21,318 nucleotides of DNA, taken from contig JAEWSN010000173.1 of the NCBI GenBank assembly GCA_023459915.1, positions 1 through 21,318 on the forward strand, written 5' to 3'. Shown here one piece after another: positions 14,733-20,650 of this stretch (positions are counted from its first letter, which is position 1; each line of letters begins with the position of its first letter). The stretch comes from Bacillota bacterium. GTDB lineage: Bacteria; Bacillota; Clostridia; DSM-8532. The notes beneath the pieces are model-generated. The model was not told the DNA's origin and made no database searches. It worked only from the letters and a program-made list of their open reading frames with translations. A program made the position numbers and the translations under genes.

Positions 14733-14891
14733 ATGGATAAGTATGTGTGCACCATTTGTGGTTATGTGTACGATCCCGCCGAGGGAGATCCGTCCTCCGG
14801 TGTCGCGCCGGGAACCGCGTTTGATGATCTGCCCGAAGACTGGGTATGCCCGGATTGCGGTGTTGGCAAGGACATGTTCGAAAAAGCCTGA
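14733..14891 (+). CDS. Rubredoxin
   Basis: A 52-residue rubredoxin, a one-iron electron carrier of anaerobes. The four iron ligands are Cys6 and Cys9 in CTICG and Cys39 and Cys42 in CPDCG. The conserved aromatic and acidic core residues (YVYDPAEGDP, FDDLPEDWVCP) are all present, and the length equals that of classical rubredoxins. The start is set by AGAGGAG at 14717-14723, 9 nt before the ATG. It lies 126 nt after tex; a weak promoter candidate (TTGTTT at 14617-14622, 18-nt spacer, TAACAT at 14641-14646) may serve it. No redox partner is encoded next to it; typical partners are oxygen- or superoxide-reducing enzymes. Confidence 0.97.
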   Translation: MDKYVCTICGYVYDPAEGDPSSGVAPGTAFDDLPEDWVCPDCGVGKDMFEKA

Positions 14892-14917
14892 CATCGGCAG
14901 GCCGCTGAGGTCCCGCG

Positions 14918-14970
14918 CATGGGGTCAGACCCCGTCATGGGGCCAGCCCCCGCATGGGGTCAGACCCCGT
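14918..14970. repeat. Three tandem GGGGTCAGACCCC-type palindromes
   Basis: Two exact cores (14921-14933 and 14956-14968) flank a degenerate copy (GGGGCCAGCCCC, from 14939), giving steps of 18 and 17 bases, each preceded by CAT. The core is the same as in the inverted repeat at 11827-11863. The stretch lies between rubredoxin and the HAD gene. Confidence 0.85.
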
Positions 14971-15100
14971 CGTGGGACTCGATGGTACGACGGAAAGAAT
15001 GCAGGAACGTCTTGCGGCGTCGCGCCCGGGACGTTTCTCTCTTGTCCGGGAAATCCCGGCATCGGGGCACGCATTGTTGCAACTCAAGGAGACTCACCAG

Positions 15101-15745
15101 ATGAAACATATCCTGTTCGATTTTGATGGCACCATCGCCGACTCTGAAAAAACCGCGCTGGAGATCATGACAACGCTTGCGGATCGGCATGGGTTCCCGC
15201 GTGTTTCCATGGAAGACGTGGAGCGGCTGCGGCGGATGACCATCGCGGAACGCTTCCGGGAGCTGGAGCTGCCGTTGCGGCGACTGCCCGGATGGGCCAA
15301 GGAATACAATGTGCTGTTCCAGGAGGCCGTACTCAAGGTGGATCCGTTCCCCGGCATGAAGGATGTGCTGCGTGCGCTGCACGAGGGCGGCTACGCCATT
15401 TCCATCCTCTCCTCCAACGCGGAGAACAACATCCGGCGCTTTCTGGATCGGCATGGACTCCAATTCATTGAGGATGTCCGCTGTTCCCATCGGGTGTTTT
15501 CCAAGGATCGCATGATCAAGCGCCTGTTGCGCCGGTATCGGCTACAGCACGAGGATGTGGTCTATGTGGGGGACGAGCATCGCGATGTCGTGGCCTGCAA
15601 GCGGGCCGGGGTGCGTGTCATCTGGGTGAAATGGGGATTCGACGGGGAAGAGGCTGTGAAGGCCGAAAACCCGGATTTTATCGCGGAAACGCCGGCCGAC
15701 ATTCTGCGCTTTGTGCAGGAACCGCTGTTGGAGCACGCCCGGTGA
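15101..15745 (+). CDS. HAD-superfamily phosphatase (phosphoglycolate-phosphatase-like)
   Basis: A 214-residue HAD hydrolase, a cytosolic Mg-dependent phosphatase with a cap inserted after motif I. Motif I DFDGTIADSE supplies the nucleophile Asp7 and the acid Asp9. Motif II is around Ser104 (SILSSNAEN) and the motif III lysine is probably Lys135. Motif IV is YVGDEHRDVVACKRAG with Asp158 and Asp162. The C-terminal part (AGVRVIWVKWGFDGEEAV) is typical of the Gph-like subfamily. The open frame runs upstream to 14954 through the palindrome array, but CAAGGAG at 15085-15091 and the conserved first strand fix the start at 15101. The true substrate is unknown. Confidence 0.92.
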   Translation: MKHILFDFDGTIADSEKTALEIMTTLADRHGFPRVSMEDVERLRRMTIAERFRELELPLRRLPGWAKEYNVLFQEAVLKVDPFPGMKDVLRALHEGGYAISILSSNAENNIRRFLDRHGLQFIEDVRCSHRVFSKDRMIKRLLRRYRLQHEDVVYVGDEHRDVVACKRAGVRVIWVKWGFDGEEAVKAENPDFIAETPADILRFVQEPLLEHAR

Positions 15746-15757
15746 CCTTCCGCACGG

Positions 15758-15875
15758 CGACAGGCACTGGGAGCGTTGGAACGTCCACACATGACGACAG
15801 GCACTGGGAGCGTCGGAACGTCCACACACAACGACAGGCACAGCGAGCGTTGTCGTGTCCGCACACGGCGACAAC
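15758..15875 (+). repeat. 37-bp tandem repeat, three copies plus a partial fourth
   Basis: Units begin with CGACAGGCAC at 15758, 15795 and 15832, and a partial fourth (CGACAA) starts at 15869, an exact 37-base step. Copies one and two are almost identical; copy three has diverged in the middle. There is no unique sequence between units, so this is not a CRISPR array. It fills the gap between the HAD gene and glpP. Confidence 0.9.
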
Positions 15876-15892
15876 CAAATGAGGTGTGTCAC

Positions 15893-16468
15893 ATGAAAGA
15901 AACCGTGCCGAGCCCGGTTGTCCGTATCGAAGCCAATCCTGTCATCGCGGCGATCCGGCATGCCGGAGATCTGCCGGCGGCCATTGCGGCGCCGGTGACG
16001 GCGGTGTTTCTGCTGCATGCCGACATCTTCACACTGGCCTCGCAGGTCAATATGCTGCGGGACGCCGGCAAGGATGTGTTTGTGCATGTGGACATGCTCG
16101 AGGGACTTGGACGGGACGCCACCGCCATCCGCTGGCTGGCGGAGGTGATACGGCCCACCGGCATGCTGACCACGAAAACCCAGCATGTCAAGACGGGCCG
16201 CGATCATGGGTTGTTTGTGATTCAGCGGTTTTTTCTCATTGATCACCAGTCGTTCGATTTGGCGGTTCGCACAGCGCAGAGCGCAAGGCCCGATTTGGTG
16301 GAGCTGATGCCGGCGGTCATGCCGGCGGTGATTCGCCGGTTTCGGGAAGCTTGCGGATTGCCGGTCATCGCGGGGGGGCTTGTTTCCGCCAAGGAGGAAA
16401 TGGTCGAAATCCTGCGCGCGGGCGCATTGGGGGTTTCCACGGGCGATCCCACGTTGTGGGAGAGCTGA
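15893..16468 (+). CDS. glpP: GlpP-family glycerol-3-phosphate-responsive antiterminator
   Basis: A 191-residue protein of the GlpP family. In Bacillus, GlpP binds leader RNA of glycerol genes with glycerol-3-phosphate and prevents termination (family knowledge). Conserved blocks are HVDMLEG (65-71), TTKTQH (93-98), QRFFLID (111-117), ELMPAVMP (137-144) and AGGLVS (160-165), in the usual TIM-barrel-like order and length. The open frame extends back to 15776 through the 37-bp repeat, but the GAGGTG at 15881-15886 and the family start favour the ATG at 15893. No glycerol kinase, facilitator or dehydrogenase gene is in the window. The next gene, after a terminator-like hairpin, is a sugar isomerase-like gene that could be a target. 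Confidence 0.93.
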   Translation: MKETVPSPVVRIEANPVIAAIRHAGDLPAAIAAPVTAVFLLHADIFTLASQVNMLRDAGKDVFVHVDMLEGLGRDATAIRWLAEVIRPTGMLTTKTQHVKTGRDHGLFVIQRFFLIDHQSFDLAVRTAQSARPDLVELMPAVMPAVIRRFREACGLPVIAGGLVSAKEEMVEILRAGALGVSTGDPTLWES

Positions 16469-16492
16469 CCGGGCTGCGACCGGAGCGGTTTG

Positions 16493-16519
16493 CCGGAGCG
16501 GTCTCCGGTGTGTTTTTTT
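16493..16519 (+). terminator. Hairpin terminator between glpP and the isomerase gene
   Basis: CCGGAG (16493-16498) and CTCCGG (16503-16508) form a 6-bp stem with a CGGT loop, followed by seven T (16513-16519). A second copy of CCGGAGCGG lies just upstream at 16481-16489 and could pair with the same downstream arm. It ends glpP transcripts and could alternatively be a regulated attenuator of the next gene. Confidence 0.8.
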
Positions 16520-16529
16520 CGGGAGAGTA

Positions 16530-16539
16530 GACACGTGTC
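16530..16539. promoter_or_regulatory. Palindrome GACACGTGTC before the isomerase gene
   Basis: A perfect 10-bp palindrome lies 80 bases before the start codon at 16621. It could be an operator or a chance palindrome; no clear promoter hexamers were found around it. Confidence 0.25.
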
Positions 16540-16620
16540 CACCGCTGGAGCCGACTGCTTTGCGCGAATTGCGCGGTACGCTCGGCCGGGTGGTTGTTCA
16601 ACGGAGAAGGAGGAACGGAT

Positions 16621-17454
16621 ATGCGATTGGGTGGAATGATTTTTGAGGATGCCTCCACACCGGCCAAATGGGTCAAGGCGGTGGAGAAGATGGGGTATCG
16701 GGCAGCCTATTGCCCCATCGACGCGACGGCGGATGCCGGGACCGTCGCGGCCTACCGGCGCGCGGCAAGCGAATCGGATATCGTGATCGCGGAGGTCGGG
16801 GCCTGGAGCAATCCCCTGTCGCCGGATCCGGCGGTGGCCGCCAAGGCGATGGAGCACTGCAAGCGGCAGCTCGATTTGGCGGAGCGCATCGGGGCATTGT
16901 GTTGCGTGAACATTGCCGGCAGCTGCGGGGACGTGTGGGACGGTCCGCATCGTGACAACCTCAAAAAAGAAACCTTTGACCGGATCGTTGCGGACACGCA
17001 GGCCATCATCGACGCGGTGTCTCCGGCGCACGCCACCTATTCCCTCGAGCCCATGCCGTGGATTTTCCCAACCAGCCCGGACAGCTATCTGGAGCTGATG
17101 AAAGCCATCGACAGAAAGGGTTTTGGGGTTCACCTCGACCCCGTGAACATGATCAACAGCCCGGAACGCTACATCAACAACGCGGCATTTCTCGAGGACT
17201 GCTTCGACAAGCTGGGGGATCACATCCTCAGCGTGCATGCCAAGGACATCACCCTGTCCGACAAGCTGACCACGCATCTGGACGAGGCGCGGCCGGGAGA
17301 CGGTGGCCTGTGCTACCGCACTTTCCTGGATCGGATGAACCGGCTGCACCCGGACACCCCGTTCATGCTCGAGCACATGACGCAGGAGGCGGACTACCGC
17401 ATTGCGTCCGAGTATGTGCGCAAGGTGGGCGCGGAATTGGGACTTTCGATTTGA
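16621..17454 (+). CDS. Sugar phosphate isomerase/epimerase family protein (xylose-isomerase-like TIM barrel)
   Basis: A 277-residue TIM-barrel protein of the AP-endonuclease-2/xylose-isomerase-like superfamily. The likely metal ligands are Glu143 (YSLEPMPW), Asp173 (VHLDPVN), His206 (LSVHAKD) and Glu251 (FMLEHM), the usual set for sugar isomerases and epimerases of this family. PGDGGLCY near 225-232 matches the common PGxG loop. It has no signal peptide. AAGGAGG at 16607-16613, 7 nt before ATG 16621, fixes the start, although the frame is open back to 16594. It follows glpP across a terminator and is followed by its own terminator. A role in sugar or polyol breakdown is likely; the exact substrate is not readable. 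Confidence 0.88.
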   Translation: MRLGGMIFEDASTPAKWVKAVEKMGYRAAYCPIDATADAGTVAAYRRAASESDIVIAEVGAWSNPLSPDPAVAAKAMEHCKRQLDLAERIGALCCVNIAGSCGDVWDGPHRDNLKKETFDRIVADTQAIIDAVSPAHATYSLEPMPWIFPTSPDSYLELMKAIDRKGFGVHLDPVNMINSPERYINNAAFLEDCFDKLGDHILSVHAKDITLSDKLTTHLDEARPGDGGLCYRTFLDRMNRLHPDTPFMLEHMTQEADYRIASEYVRKVGAELGLSI

Positions 17455-17536
17455 CAGGGGATATGACAGTTGGACTCCCGTTGTGCGCTTGCATGGCGGC
17501 TTGTGGGAACCGTCGTTGTTTGAACCAGACATCATG

Positions 17537-17568
17537 AAGGGGGAGGCCTGCAGGCCATCCCCCTTTTT
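17537..17568 (+). terminator. Terminator after the isomerase/epimerase gene
   Basis: AAGGGGGA (17537-17544) pairs with TCCCCCTT (17558-17565) around an inner palindrome, GGCCTGCAGGCC (17545-17556), and is followed by a T run. It also separates the convergent genes. Confidence 0.85.
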
Positions 17569-17639
17569 CATGCCGGTTTCACCGGGTTTCTCGGCCGTTC
17601 CCGGATTTCCGGCTGTTCCGGGTTTTCCGGTTATTCCGG
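17568..17639 (-). repeat. Degenerate 9-bp tandem repeat (CCGGAA-type), eight units
   Basis: Read on the minus strand, eight consecutive 9-base units begin with CCGG or a one-base variant. Examples are CCGGAATAA, CCGGAAAAC, CCGGAACAG and CCGGAAATC. The first unit holds the last two sense codons and the TAA stop of the DUF3021 gene, and the rest continues downstream in the same frame until a TGA at 17570-17568. Confidence 0.8.
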
Positions 17640-18110
17640 GGTCTCCGTTTTGTCAGTCTCTTTTGCCATGCCGGTCCCGGCCATTTCGTCTTGCCATGCC
17701 TTCAGTGCCCGGTTGAGTGTGTCCGCGGTTTTTCTGTCGTTGACCCACAGCAGCAGGTGGACCGTGACGAAGATGATCGCGATGCCGATGGCGAGGGCCA
17801 GGACGGTGCCGGTGTCCGTGAGCACCCCGTTGAGGGCAAGCACCCCAAGCACCAGGGCCTCCAGCGCCACCAGATGCATGGCGTTTCTCACCAGCGCCTG
17901 CCGGAGCGTCAATTCCTTCCCCGAGTAGGAGAGGATTGTGGGAATGCTGGTCAGCAGGCCAAACAGAAGCGGGGAGAGGAATGCCTCATAGCCAAACCGC
18001 GCCTCCGGCTGGAAGGCCATGCCGATGAGGGCCATGGCGGCCGTGATGCAGGTGACTGAAACAAAGAAGCCCATCAGGACGCGCCTGACCAGGAAATGCG
18101 AAAAGTCCAT
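17631..18110 (-). CDS. DUF3021 family membrane protein
   Basis: A 159-residue protein with four membrane segments (about residues 11-33, 44-63, 77-98 and 101-125) and a charged C-terminal tail. The order and the tail segment VNDRKTADTLNRALKAWQDE match DUF3021 proteins, which in Bacillota are nearly always encoded next to a LytTR regulator (family knowledge); the function is unproven but probably modulates that regulator at the membrane. It starts one base after the LytTR stop codon, with GGGAGG just upstream, so the two are translationally linked. Oddly, its last codons and stop lie within a 9-bp tandem repeat. Confidence 0.88.
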   Translation of the reverse strand: MDFSHFLVRRVLMGFFVSVTCITAAMALIGMAFQPEARFGYEAFLSPLLFGLLTSIPTILSYSGKELTLRQALVRNAMHLVALEALVLGVLALNGVLTDTGTVLALAIGIAIIFVTVHLLLWVNDRKTADTLNRALKAWQDEMAGTGMAKETDKTETPE

Positions 18111-18111
18111 G

Positions 18112-18555
18112 TTAGTTGCCTCCCATCACCGCCCGCTTCAGGTCGGGCACATATTGTCTGGAAATGATGATGGTTTCCCCGTTTTTCATGTGGGCCGCAA
18201 ACCGTCCGTTCATGGCGGGGCTGATGCTTTCGAGCCTCATCAGGTTGATGAGGAACGATTTGGAGCAGCGGATGAAATGCTGCTCCCCGTAGTTTTTCTC
18301 CAGCTCGTACAGCCGGATTTTCAACTCATAGGTCTGGGCCTTGGTGCAGGCAAACACGCGCTCGCCGACCGCCTCGAAATAGTACACATCCGACAGGTGG
18401 AACGAATGGATGCGTTCGGCCACCTGTCCGGTCAGCCTGGTGCCCCGGGTGAGCGCGTAGGAACGGATGCGCTCGATGACCGGCGTGATTTTCACACATT
18501 CGATGGTGAGGCATTCTTCCGCCTCGTCGGCGACAAACTGAATTTGCACTTTCAT
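18112..18555 (-). CDS. LytTR-family DNA-binding regulator (no receiver domain)
   Basis: A 147-residue transcription factor. The N-terminal 40 residues (MKVQIQFVADEAEECLTIEC) are typical of the short LytTR proteins of Bacillota. The LytTR domain fills about 45-147, with SDVYYFEAVGERVFACT, the LYELEKNYGEQHFIRCSKSFLINL core and the final ISRQYVPDLKRAV. No receiver is present, so it is not a two-component regulator; control probably comes through the DUF3021 partner. I chose the ATG at 18555 because AAAGGA lies 8 nt upstream. The ATG at 18564 would place the binding site directly against the start. It lies 62 nt after the hydrolase gene with no visible terminator, so all three leftward genes may form one operon. 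Confidence 0.9.
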   Translation of the reverse strand: MKVQIQFVADEAEECLTIECVKITPVIERIRSYALTRGTRLTGQVAERIHSFHLSDVYYFEAVGERVFACTKAQTYELKIRLYELEKNYGEQHFIRCSKSFLINLMRLESISPAMNGRFAAHMKNGETIIISRQYVPDLKRAVMGGN

Positions 18556-18617
18556 CCAAGACATCCTTTGCTGTGGCCATGCGCGTTTTGTGTTGCGGAG
18601 GGACGGTCCGCCGCGCG

Positions 18618-19925
18618 CTATGGCGCGGCATATTCCGCCGCAATGTTCGCCGGGGCCGCCCCCTTGAGGTGTTCGTCAAAGAAGGCGCGCACCACACCGT
18701 TCATGGTCTCGATGCAGAATCGGGGGTCGATGGTGCCTGTGCCGAGTTGTTTGGCCAACAGGGGCGAGAACAGGGGCAGGTCGGTGAAGTTGAGGTGGCC
18801 CGCGTCCTGGAAGACCGTTTCCCGGGCGTTTGCCGCAAGCCTGGTGGCGTGAAAATTGGCGTAAGCCTCTCCCTCGGTCTGTTTGGCGTCACGGTAATGA
18901 TCCTGGGCATACAGGTTCAGCAGGGGAACAGGATAGGGCGTGTCGTTGAGGATGGGCAGGTTGTTCCCGATGGCCAGTGTTTCGCCGAGCATGGTGCCGT
19001 CGAGCACGATGACGGCCCCGATGTCCCCGCGCTCCCGACCCATCTGCGCGGCGGTCGCGCCGCCAAGCGAATGGCCCATCAACCCGATTTTGTCCGGATT
19101 GATGGCGGAGAACAAAGGTCCGGCCTCCTTGTTTTCGCATGCCGAGCGGATTGTGTCAAGCACAAATGCGACATCGGCTGTCCGAAGGGCCATCCAGCCG
19201 GCCGTCGTTTCGAATGTTTCCTGCACGCGTGCGGGGTCATGCGTCGCGTTGAGCGCGGTGGCCTGCTCAAGAAACACGGGATCAACCGTGGTGAGGATTC
19301 CATCCGTATCCCGGGTGAAAAACGCGTGATGGGTGTGGCCGATGCTTGCGACCACATATCCGTTCGAGGCCAGCTCGGTAAAAGTGGAATGGTTGCTGCC
19401 GCTGAAACCGAAGGCGCCGTGCGAGAAGACAATCAGGGGAAAAGTCTCCCCGGAGGATGCAGGATACCAGCATTCCACGGTCAGCTTCCGGTTGCCGCCG
19501 GTTTGTGAATAGGTGTCCGGGCGGGTCTCATCCGTCCAGGTGTACCGGGAGGTGGCCACCTCGTAATGGCCGGAAGCAACGGGCAGCCGGTACTGGGGAA
19601 AGAGGATGGCTGGCATCAGAACCAGGGGCATCAGCAGCAGGGTGGCGACAAACCGGGTGAGACTGGCACGCAGCCGATAGGGCTTTTCTTTCTTCCCAGC
19701 CAGCAGGCGGATGCCACCGATGCCTTGCACCACGAGCACGAGCAGCAGCAGGCCGTATCGAAAGGCCCCGTCGAGCAGCCCTGTGGCCAGCCCGGTGACC
19801 AGCAGTCCCAGCAGGGAGAGTCGGATGATGGCGCGTTCCCGGGTCCGATCGCTTTTGGTGGAGACGGACCAGACAAACAATGCGGTGCCGGTGAGGATCA
19901 GGATGATCAGGTTCAGGATTCCCAT
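18618..19925 (-). CDS. Membrane-anchored alpha/beta hydrolase (PAF-acetylhydrolase-like)
   Basis: A 435-residue protein. Residues 1-110 hold three or four hydrophobic segments (about 3-20, 33-50, 57-74 and 92-109). The rest is an alpha/beta hydrolase resembling the platelet-activating-factor acetylhydrolase/dienelactone hydrolase group. The oxyanion segment is IVFSHGAFGFSGSN (165-178), the nucleophile Ser286 is in GHSLGG, with Asp309 (VIVLDG) and His377 (DAGHLNF) as probable triad partners. The domain is likely exposed outside the cell, acting on lipids or small esters; the substrate is unknown. The frame continues upstream to 20210 through the tRNA gene, so that part is not coding. GGAGG 8 nt before the ATG at 19925 fixes the start. 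Confidence 0.88.
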   Translation of the reverse strand: MGILNLIILILTGTALFVWSVSTKSDRTRERAIIRLSLLGLLVTGLATGLLDGAFRYGLLLLVLVVQGIGGIRLLAGKKEKPYRLRASLTRFVATLLLMPLVLMPAILFPQYRLPVASGHYEVATSRYTWTDETRPDTYSQTGGNRKLTVECWYPASSGETFPLIVFSHGAFGFSGSNHSTFTELASNGYVVASIGHTHHAFFTRDTDGILTTVDPVFLEQATALNATHDPARVQETFETTAGWMALRTADVAFVLDTIRSACENKEAGPLFSAINPDKIGLMGHSLGGATAAQMGRERGDIGAVIVLDGTMLGETLAIGNNLPILNDTPYPVPLLNLYAQDHYRDAKQTEGEAYANFHATRLAANARETVFQDAGHLNFTDLPLFSPLLAKQLGTGTIDPRFCIETMNGVVRAFFDEHLKGAAPANIAAEYAAP

Positions 19926-19961
19926 GGTGACAACCTCCGTGTGGTGGACTTGATGTGCCTG

Positions 19962-19967
19962 AGTATA
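19962..19967 (-). promoter_or_regulatory. Putative -10 element of the hydrolase gene
   Basis: TATACT on the minus strand (19967-19962) lies 37 bases before the ATG at 19925. The hexamer 17 bases further upstream (TGGATC) matches TTGACA at only three positions, so support is moderate. Confidence 0.4.
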
Positions 19968-20055
19968 CGGAGAACAGACCGCGGGATCCAGAGAATCCGG
20001 ACAAGATGCGTTTTTCATGGACAAGTTGCAGGGTGATGGGATGATTCCAGTGCAA

Positions 20056-20075
20056 CAACGCGCATATGCGCGTTG
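20056..20075. other. Perfect 20-bp palindrome
   Basis: CAACGCGCAT is followed directly by its reverse complement. Outer flanks CAGTGCAAC and GTTGCGCTG can also pair with one wobble, giving a longer alternative hairpin. It lies between the tRNA terminator and the hydrolase promoter and has no T run on either strand. Confidence 0.6.
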
Positions 20076-20126
20076 CGCTGAAGGGATTCCCAAATGGCAC
20101 GAAAGAAGAAACGGCAGAGGAACGCA

Positions 20127-20155
20127 AAACAGCCGCCCTTTTGAGGCGGCTGTTT
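20127..20155 (-). terminator. Rho-independent terminator of tRNA-Val
   Basis: An 11-bp perfect stem, AAACAGCCGCC/GGCGGCTGTTT, has a 7-nt loop and a short T tract on the minus strand, directly after the tRNA 3' end. It is nearly symmetric and could work on both strands. Confidence 0.88.
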
Positions 20156-20157
20156 GT

Positions 20158-20232
20158 TGGTGGGCGATACTGGGTTCGAACCAGTGACTTCTACCGTGTG
20201 AAGGTAGCACTCTCCCGCTGAGTTAATCGCCC
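20158..20232 (-). tRNA. tRNA-Val (anticodon CAC)
   Basis: On the minus strand the cloverleaf is complete. Acceptor arms GGGCGAT/ATCGCCC, D stem CTC/GAG, anticodon stem CTACC/GGTAG with loop TTCACAC (anticodon CAC) and T arm ACTGG-TTCGAAC-CCAGT are all present. The discriminator is A and the CCA end is encoded. CAC reads the valine codon GUG, common in this GC-rich sequence. Confidence 0.96.
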
Positions 20233-20289
20233 GAAATTTGATTGGTGACCCGGTTTGCGAAGGTTGTCCGTGCGCCGAGGTGCTTGTTT

Positions 20290-20318
20290 ATTATAGCCAA
20301 GAAGCGACAGCAAGTCAA
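20290..20318 (-). promoter_or_regulatory. Strong promoter of the tRNA-Val gene
   Basis: On the minus strand: TTGACT (20318-20313), an exact 17-nt spacer and TATAAT (20295-20290). Transcription would begin near 20283, about 50 nt before the mature 5' end. Confidence 0.85.
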
Positions 20319-20345
20319 CGGGAAATTCACGGCGGATGTGGAAGC

Positions 20346-20404
20346 GGGGACGAACGGGGATGACCGCGGGATGATCGAGGGGATGGCCGTGGGGACAACC
20401 GGGG
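20346..20404 (+). repeat. Six phased G runs (GGGGA-type), about 11-bp step
   Basis: Runs of three or four G start at 20346, 20356, 20368, 20379, 20391 and 20401, with steps of 10, 12, 11, 12 and 10 bases; most are followed by A. The array lies between the leftward tRNA promoter and the rightward dehydrogenase promoter, within the 418-base gene-free stretch 20233-20650. That stretch otherwise holds only those two promoters and the dehydrogenase ribosome binding site. Confidence 0.6.
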
Positions 20405-20455
20405 CGACGGAGAAATCACACAACCGCCCATAAAATGATGCACAAAGGGAAGTAA

Positions 20456-20464
20456 TGTGATAAT
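20456..20464 (+). promoter_or_regulatory. Extended -10 candidate for the alcohol dehydrogenase gene
   Basis: TGT followed by GATAAT (20459-20464) fits an extended -10 with one mismatch. No good -35 is visible 16-18 bases upstream. The leader to ATG 20651 would be about 180 nt. Confidence 0.4.
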
Positions 20465-20650
20465 ATGGAACCAATGCGGCTGAATGCGGGAACACAAGAG
20501 ATTGTTTTCCATTGGCAGAATGGCGGTATACAGATCCTGTGCATTCTTGCGCGGCAATCGGACTGGATTGTCGCCGGAACATATCATGTGGAGATGCTCC
20601 GGAACCGTGTTCCGGTACTGGAGACGCCCACAGCGGACGAAGGAGGACCC

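Noticed and set aside
12216..14894. Long minus-strand open frame of 892 codons opposite tex and its neighbours
   Set aside because: It covers three real plus-strand genes, has no recognisable domain, and is rich in His, Arg, Gly and Gln as expected for the complement of GC-rich coding DNA. Similar long antisense frames lie opposite the kinase, exporter and reductase genes.
15758..15875. Possible CRISPR array, because the repeat unit is 37 bases long
   Set aside because: The units are directly contiguous with no spacers, and no cas gene is in the window.
17402..17716. Collagen-like plus-strand peptide (GFPAVPGFPVIPG)
   Set aside because: It is the opposite-strand translation of the 9-bp repeat, overlaps the ends of two well-supported genes, and its start lies inside the isomerase gene.
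19926..20210. Upstream extension of the alpha/beta hydrolase frame
   Set aside because: It would run through the tRNA-Val gene, its terminator and the hydrolase promoter; the ribosome binding site at 19925 is good.
20465..20650. N-terminal extension of the alcohol dehydrogenase from an in-frame ATG at 20465
   Set aside because: There is no ribosome binding site at 20465 (it directly follows the -10 candidate). A clear AAGGAGG precedes the ATG at 20651, and the family aligns from that residue.
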